From Fabrea salina (taxonomy: Eukaryota; Ciliophora; Heterotrichea; Heterotrichida; Fabreidae), in contig JALIHJ010000060.1 of the NCBI GenBank assembly GCA_022984795.1, positions 93,914 through 157,913 of the forward strand: a stretch of 64,000 nt of DNA. Direction: 5' to 3'. The notes under the pieces were generated by a model that saw only the letters and a program-made list of their open reading frames with translations, was not told the origin of the DNA and searched no databases. The position numbers and the translations under genes are program-made. This document shows, one piece after another, positions 61,697 through 64,000 of the stretch (position 1 is its first letter; each line of letters begins with the position of its first letter).

Positions 61697-63303
61697 TGCT
61701 GACTATCGGAGATGGTAGTAACGAATGCAAGTACCAGGTTCAGGATGTCTTGTTGGGTAAACCCAAGTAGTTTTCACAGTCGTACTCAGAAGTACACATT
61801 TCTCCTTCTTGTTTCTGGCTGCACACACTGTGTTATCACAGTAAAGTCCTACGTCACAGTCTGAGTCGTGGTCACAAGAACTTGCAATGGGTTGGCCTTG
61901 GCATTTCTGAAGCACACAGACTCCGGACAAGCAATCAGGTCAGATAAACAAGGCTCTCCAGGGTAGTTTTGGGGAGAGCAGGTGGGGTTCAGGTGCGCAA
62001 GTAGAGTTGGTAGAAGCAGGAGGACAGGCGGAGCAGAGGAGTCAGTGCAGGTCTAGGATGTAATTGTTGGCACTGGTTTTTTCGATGCACTGATCTCCTA
62101 AGGAGTCTGAGCAAGTGTAGGTTGGGCACTGAGGCTCAGGTGTGGGGTTGGGCAAAGTTGTCCCAGTACTCTGAAGTGAAGGTAGTCTTCACACAGTCGT
62201 CGTTGTCGATGATTAGAGGGTGCATGAAGAACTTCAGGTAAGAGTAGTAGTAGTTGGGGTCTTGATTTAAGAGTATAGATACCAGTTCCATGCAGTTTTT
62301 AGAGTACCTTCTAGTAGTTTGGCACTTTCTCAATGAACTGACTTCATGTTGAGTGGCATTTTGCAACCACTCTTGTCCGGAAGAGTCTCCTACAAAGGCA
62401 CTGCAGTAAGATTTGCCCTCAGGGTTGTAACCACAAGTACACTCTCCTACAAACTCTTGGTTGTTGTTAGTCACAATGCAGTCATTGGAAGTAAGACACT
62501 CTTTCTGTTCACTGGAAGACTGAGGAGCATCAGTGCAGACAATCTACAGTTCCTTGACTGTAACAGGCACCTGACTTACACATGGTGTTGTAACCAGAGA
62601 CTGGACAGACTACTTGTTGTCCGTTGTTGACTGAAAAGTATTCCACACAAGTTCCTTCAGAAGAAGAAGTAGCATTGCAGGTGGCTTTTTGTAACACACT
62701 CAAACTCACTTGTGCAGGATCTGCCCATTTGTTTGAGAGGTTGGCATGTTTGAGACGAATCGCAGTAAAGTCCAGGATTGCACTCTCCCATTTCTGAACA
62801 AGATTGTCCTTGAGTCTTGCCTTGGCAGATACCCGACTCGCAGTTTTCCATACTTACAGTCAGAGCTACTATCGCACATTTCACCAGGGTAAGTTGCTAA
62901 GAGGAGGTGCTCCTCCACAAGACTCTTTGAATGTACTCGTTTGCTACTGCCTTAGTCCAGTCACAGTATTCTCCACCTGAGCACTGTGAGATGTTGAACA
63001 GGTTCTGGGCAGAGTTGAAGGAGATGCAGGTAGAGCTGGACTCCACTCCTGAACAGGTGTAAGCTTTGCACTCATAAAGGGAAGGTTTTTGTTCGAAGTA
63101 GTGCGAATTGAAGATCTCTTTGGGTGCAGATAGCATTGTTTTGGTAACGAGCTGAGTGCTGAGACTCAATGCTGGATTGCACGTAATTCGCAACTTGGTT
63201 AGGAGTCAAGTTCTGTTCGAGGCAGAAGCTTGAGAACCTTCTGTGGGTGTGACAAAGTTTGACAGAGTAAGTTGATAAGTGTATTTGAATAATAGCTCTG
63301 GCT
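54650..63303. repeat. Tandem array of ~1869-base near-identical units
   Basis: The same DNA recurs at about 55.5, 57.3, 59.2, 61.1 and (incomplete, error-rich) 62.9-63.2 kb, with spacings of 1869, 1869, 1875 and ~1810 bases. The +6 comes from a 2-residue longer variant. Between copies differences are few and concentrated in short segments. Together about 4.6 units, read on the minus strand as protein repeats. A diverged copy lies at 52.75-54.65 kb. Confidence 0.9.
61697..63303 (-). pseudogene. Frameshifted continuation of the giant gene
   Basis: The sequence is the next upstream repeat unit(s) of the giant gene, but it carries many 1-5-base insertions or deletions relative to the intact copies: losses near 61,698-61,715, 61,742-61,760 and 61,819, and homopolymer changes such as ttttgtaac (62,688) and cagttttccat (62,846). 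The intact copies to the left contain none. Either this end of the assembly rests on few noisy reads, or the outermost repeat has decayed. I cannot separate these from sequence alone. The upstream, true 5' end is absent. Confidence 0.7.
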
Positions 63304-64000
63304 AGGTGTTAGGTGTTAGGGTGTTAGGTGTTAGGTGTTAGGGTGTTAGGGTGTTAGGGTGTTAGGGTGTTAGGGTGTTAGGGTGTTAGTGTTAGGTGTT
63401 AGGGTGTTAGGGTGTTAGGTGTTAGGGTGTTAGGGGGTGTTAGGGTGTTAGGGTGTTAGGGTGTTAGGGTGTTAGGGTGTTAGGGTGTTAGGGTGTTAGG
63501 GTGTTAGGGTGTTAGGTGTTAGTGTTAGGGTGTTAGGGTGTTAGGTGTTAGGGTGTTAGGGGTGTTAGGGTGTTAGGGTGTTAGGGTGTTAGGGTGTTAG
63601 GGTGTTAGGGGTGTTAGGTGTTAGGGTGTTAGGGTGTTAGGGTGTTAGGGTGTTAGGGGTGTTAGGTGTTAGTGTTAGGGGTGTTAGGTGTTAGGGGTGT
63701 TAGTGTTAGGGTGTCTAGTGTTAGGGTGTTAGGGTGTTAGGGTGTTAGGTGTTAGGGGTGTTAGGTGTTAGGGTGTTAGGGGTGTTAGGGTGTTAGGGTG
63801 TTAGGGTGTGTTAGGGTGTTAGGGTGTTAGGGGTGTTAGGGTGTTAGGGTGTTAGGGTGTTAGGGTGTTAGGTTAGGTGTTAGGGGTGTTAGGGGTGTTA
63901 GGGGTGTTAGGGGTGTTAGGGTGTTAGGTGTTAGGGTGTTAGGGTGTTAGGGTGTTAGGTGTTAGGGTGTTAGGGTGTTAGGGTGTTGTAAGTGTTAGGT
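63304..64000 (+). repeat. Telomere, (GGGTGTTA)n, right chromosome end
   Basis: About 697 bases of an 8-base G-strand repeat read 5' to 3' towards the end of the window (equivalently CCCTAACA on the other strand), as expected for a right telomere. The unit varies: many 7-base GGTGTTA and 9-base GGGGTGTTA units, single TAGTGTTA and a GTCTAG. The heterogeneity is in G-run length, which could be sequencing noise or telomerase slippage. The tract starts directly after coding sequence of the Cys-rich gene (junction at 63303/63304). Confidence 0.95.

Noticed and set aside
54650-63303. CRISPR or satellite DNA in the repeat array
   Set aside because: Units are 1.87 kb, contiguous, protein-coding in one frame, without spacers.

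Overview
The window is the right-hand end of a macronuclear chromosome of a ciliate, most probably a heterotrich close to Stentor. Three independent signs point there. The last ~700 bases are an 8-base G-strand telomere repeat (GGGTGTTA), the repeat I know from heterotrichs. Genes are split by 15-base (once possibly 16-base) GT...AG introns with an A at intron position 10, the heterotrich hallmark. Gene density is extreme, with intergenic gaps of only a few bases. Every long frame is uninterrupted in the standard code and every Trp is TGG, which argues against Blepharisma (UGA = Trp) and for Stentor. Of 42 stop codons I can read, about 39 are TAA, 3 TAG and none TGA.

Layout. 1-3.1 kb: 5' part of a large unrecognised gene running off the left edge. 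3.5-16.4 kb: housekeeping genes (KTI12, an ABCC transporter, a protein kinase, a coiled-coil protein, a stand-alone AHSA1 domain, a histidine phosphatase, TAF8, acyl-CoA oxidase with a PTS2 signal). 16.4-23.9 kb: a 4-TM protein, two tandem pseudokinase/LRR paralogues and an SNX8/Mvp1-like sorting nexin. 23.9-31.4 kb: an LRR (XRRA1-like) protein, lipin, an eIF4E-family protein, citrate synthase, a tandem pair of membrane RING proteins, and a virus/phage-like protein carrying a nuclear-type tail. 31.4-44.2 kb: cytoskeleton and trafficking genes (Sfi1-like coiled coil, TOG-array protein, CHMP5/Vps60, cytosolic carboxypeptidase) mixed with galactose mutarotase, a COA1/TIM21-like protein, a dual-specificity phosphatase and a TPR chaperone. 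44.2-52.7 kb: a secreted LRR protein, a sirtuin with a Cys-rich head, a short chorein/VPS13-like protein, a TMEM165/GDT1-like transporter and ciliate-specific small proteins. 52.7-63.3 kb: a giant Cys-rich, probably membrane-anchored surface protein, most of it made of almost identical 1.87-kb tandem repeats, read away from the telomere. 63.3-64.0 kb: telomere, joined directly to the coding sequence of that gene, so its true 5' end is missing.

Genome architecture is itself the main result. Convergent genes share overlapping stop codons (TTAA or TTAG), divergent genes have start codons 1-24 bases apart, often with TATAA between them, and tandem genes are 1-15 bases apart. Promoters and 3' ends must therefore lie largely inside neighbouring coding sequence. 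No rRNA, tRNA, CRISPR, insertion sequence or bacterial feature was seen. All functional names come from reading motifs by eye; no database was searched.
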